In this document: positions 38,464-39,397 of the stretch, one piece after another | Numbering within the stretch: the first letter of the stretch is position 1 | Layout of the letters: each line of letters opens with the position of its first letter | Assembly: GCA_025965475.1 (NCBI GenBank) | Contig: JAOPWV010000133.1 | Span: forward strand, 1 to 39,397 | Origin: Frankiales bacterium | GTDB taxonomy: Bacteria > Actinomycetota > Actinomycetes > Mycobacteriales > SCTD01 | DNA: 39,397 nt | Direction: 5' to 3' | Made by a program: the position numbers and the translations under genes | Notes under the pieces: model-generated | What the model was told of the DNA's origin: nothing | Databases searched by the model: none | Seen by the model: the letters and a program-made list of their open reading frames with translations, nothing else

Positions 38464-39392
38464 GCCGCTGCTCCGTTGGTGGTGAAGGTGTCGACGAGCC
38501 GGCGGATCTCGTCGTACACCGCCTCGGGCTGCTCCACCGGGCTCATGTGCCCCACCCCCGGCAGCTCGATCAGCCGTTCCAGCCGGGGCAGATCCGCGGC
38601 CAGCCGCCGCGCGTGCACCGGCGGGGTCAGCCGGTCGGCACCGCCCACCAGGACGATGGCCGGGACGTCCAGGCGCGCCACGGCCTGCCGCAGGTCGAGC
38701 GAGGTCAGGGCACGGCCCCAGCCGGTCCGGGCCCGCGGGGCGCAGCCCAGGATGATCCGCTCGCAGAACTCGACCTGGGCGGGGCTCGCGCCGGCGGACA
38801 GAGCGACGTAGCGGACGCCGCGGCGGGTCAACGGGGAGCGCGGGCCCATCGGTCCGGGCGCGGTCAGGACGAGGCGCCCCACGAGCGCCCGGGTCCGGCG
38901 CCAGCCCGTGGGCAGGCGGACCAGAAGCGAATCGGAGACCAGGTCGTCGACGCCGGTGCTGGCCAGCAGGACTGCCGCGGCGTACTGCCGGACCTCGTCC
39001 GGATGCTCGCCGGCCCAGGCCACGATGCTCATCGCGCCCATGCTGTGCCCGACGACGACTGCTGGGTGTTCCGGGTGGACGGTGGCACGCAGTACCGCGG
39101 AGAGGTCGTCCGCCAGCGCCTGCGCGCCGAAGCCACCGGCGTGCGGCGTGCCACTGCGGCCGTGGCCCCGCTGGTCGTAGGCCACGACGCGGTGGGTCGT
39201 CGCGAGCCGGCGCAGCTGCGGCGTCCAGAACCGGATCGCGCAGGTCCACCCGTGGGACAGGACCACGGTGGGTGCGTCCTCGGGACCGTGTACCTCGACG
39301 TGCAGTGCGGTGCCGTCCGCGGACCGAACCTGCTGCACCCGGGGGGAGGGCAGGTCGTCGGCGAGCTCGGCGGCACGCGGTTCGGCCCGCAC
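38460..39392 (-). CDS. Alpha/beta hydrolase (start near window edge, possibly incomplete)
   Basis: The protein is at least 310 residues with the alpha/beta-hydrolase layout: oxyanion strand VVLSHGWTCAIRFW, DQRGHGRSG, nucleophile elbow VVVGHSMGAMS (S117), acid in VGGADRLTPP and the catalytic histidine in GVGHMSPVEQPE. It probably hydrolyses an ester or lactone. The GTG at 39390-39392 is 5 bp from the window end and the frame remains open beyond, so the true start may be outside. It overlaps the SDR gene by 4 bp (ATGA). Confidence 0.88.
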   Translation of the reverse strand: MRAEPRAAELADDLPSPRVQQVRSADGTALHVEVHGPEDAPTVVLSHGWTCAIRFWTPQLRRLATTHRVVAYDQRGHGRSGTPHAGGFGAQALADDLSAVLRATVHPEHPAVVVGHSMGAMSIVAWAGEHPDEVRQYAAAVLLASTGVDDLVSDSLLVRLPTGWRRTRALVGRLVLTAPGPMGPRSPLTRRGVRYVALSAGASPAQVEFCERIILGCAPRARTGWGRALTSLDLRQAVARLDVPAIVLVGGADRLTPPVHARRLAADLPRLERLIELPGVGHMSPVEQPEAVYDEIRRLVDTFTTNGAAA

Positions 39393-39397
39393 AGCCC

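Overview
The window is about 39 kb of very GC-rich DNA with densely packed genes, many GTG starts and frequent GTGA or ATGA stop/start overlaps. Together with DUF2017, DUF3618, the Mec/CysO/CysM cysteine system and the clpS-mec-cysO-cysM-murI-rph-rdgB gene order, this points to an actinomycete. A methyl-accepting chemotaxis protein and two c-di-GMP proteins suggest a motile or lifestyle-switching soil actinobacterium, for example near Kineosporiales, Geodermatophilales or Frankiales. The genus cannot be settled from the window. I see no prophage, insertion sequence or CRISPR array.

Layout. 1-450: non-coding DNA with a broken NAD(P)-binding gene. 451-2472: a VOC protein, then an ECF42-type sigma factor with its YCII/DGPF partner. 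2624-6983: a PAS-PAS-GGDEF-EAL protein divergent from a chemoreceptor, sharing a 412-bp spacer rich in inverted repeats. 7203-10218: a two-component system flanked by two exported proteins. 10373-13255: PQ-loop membrane protein, small Cys-containing protein, ROK kinase, YchJ-like protein. 13465-16400: soluble GGDEF protein, DUF5335, hemerythrin, small protein. 16504-23745: acyl-CoA synthetase followed by the conserved housekeeping run clpS, DUF2017, mec, cysO, cysM, murI, MBL-fold enzyme, rph, rdgB. 23735-27132: membrane glycosyltransferase, polyprenol-type GT2, UDP-glucuronate decarboxylase-like enzyme and tRNA-Leu(UAG). 27197-30395: peroxiredoxin and a zinc/manganese ABC importer with a Zur-like box. 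30473-33594: GH15 enzyme, DUF3618 protein, NarL-type regulator. 33659-36736: dusB, maf, NmrA-like and SRPBCC proteins. 36945-39392: YceI, SDR and an alpha/beta hydrolase.

How the genes work together. mec-cysO-cysM is a protein-carrier route to cysteine. The ABC importer is a standard three-gene metal uptake operon. The uxs-like, GT2 and GT-C genes form a small glycan module. The two-component genes sit between exported proteins that could be their targets.

The most unusual features are in the joins between genes. At three separate operon junctions (response regulator/histidine kinase, rph/rdgB, metal ABC ATPase/permease) an ATGA-type stop/start overlap has been tandemly duplicated. The units are 11, 14 and 17 bp, all equal to 2 modulo 3. 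Each extra copy forms a 4- to 6-codon mini-ORF whose stop overlaps the next start, giving a 'reinitiation ladder'. In addition, the exported His-rich protein at 9805-10218 has its Shine-Dalgarno fully enclosed in a 16-bp RNA hairpin ending at the start codon. Eight genes show a TANNNT element 6-7 nt before the start codon, which suggests leaderless mRNAs.
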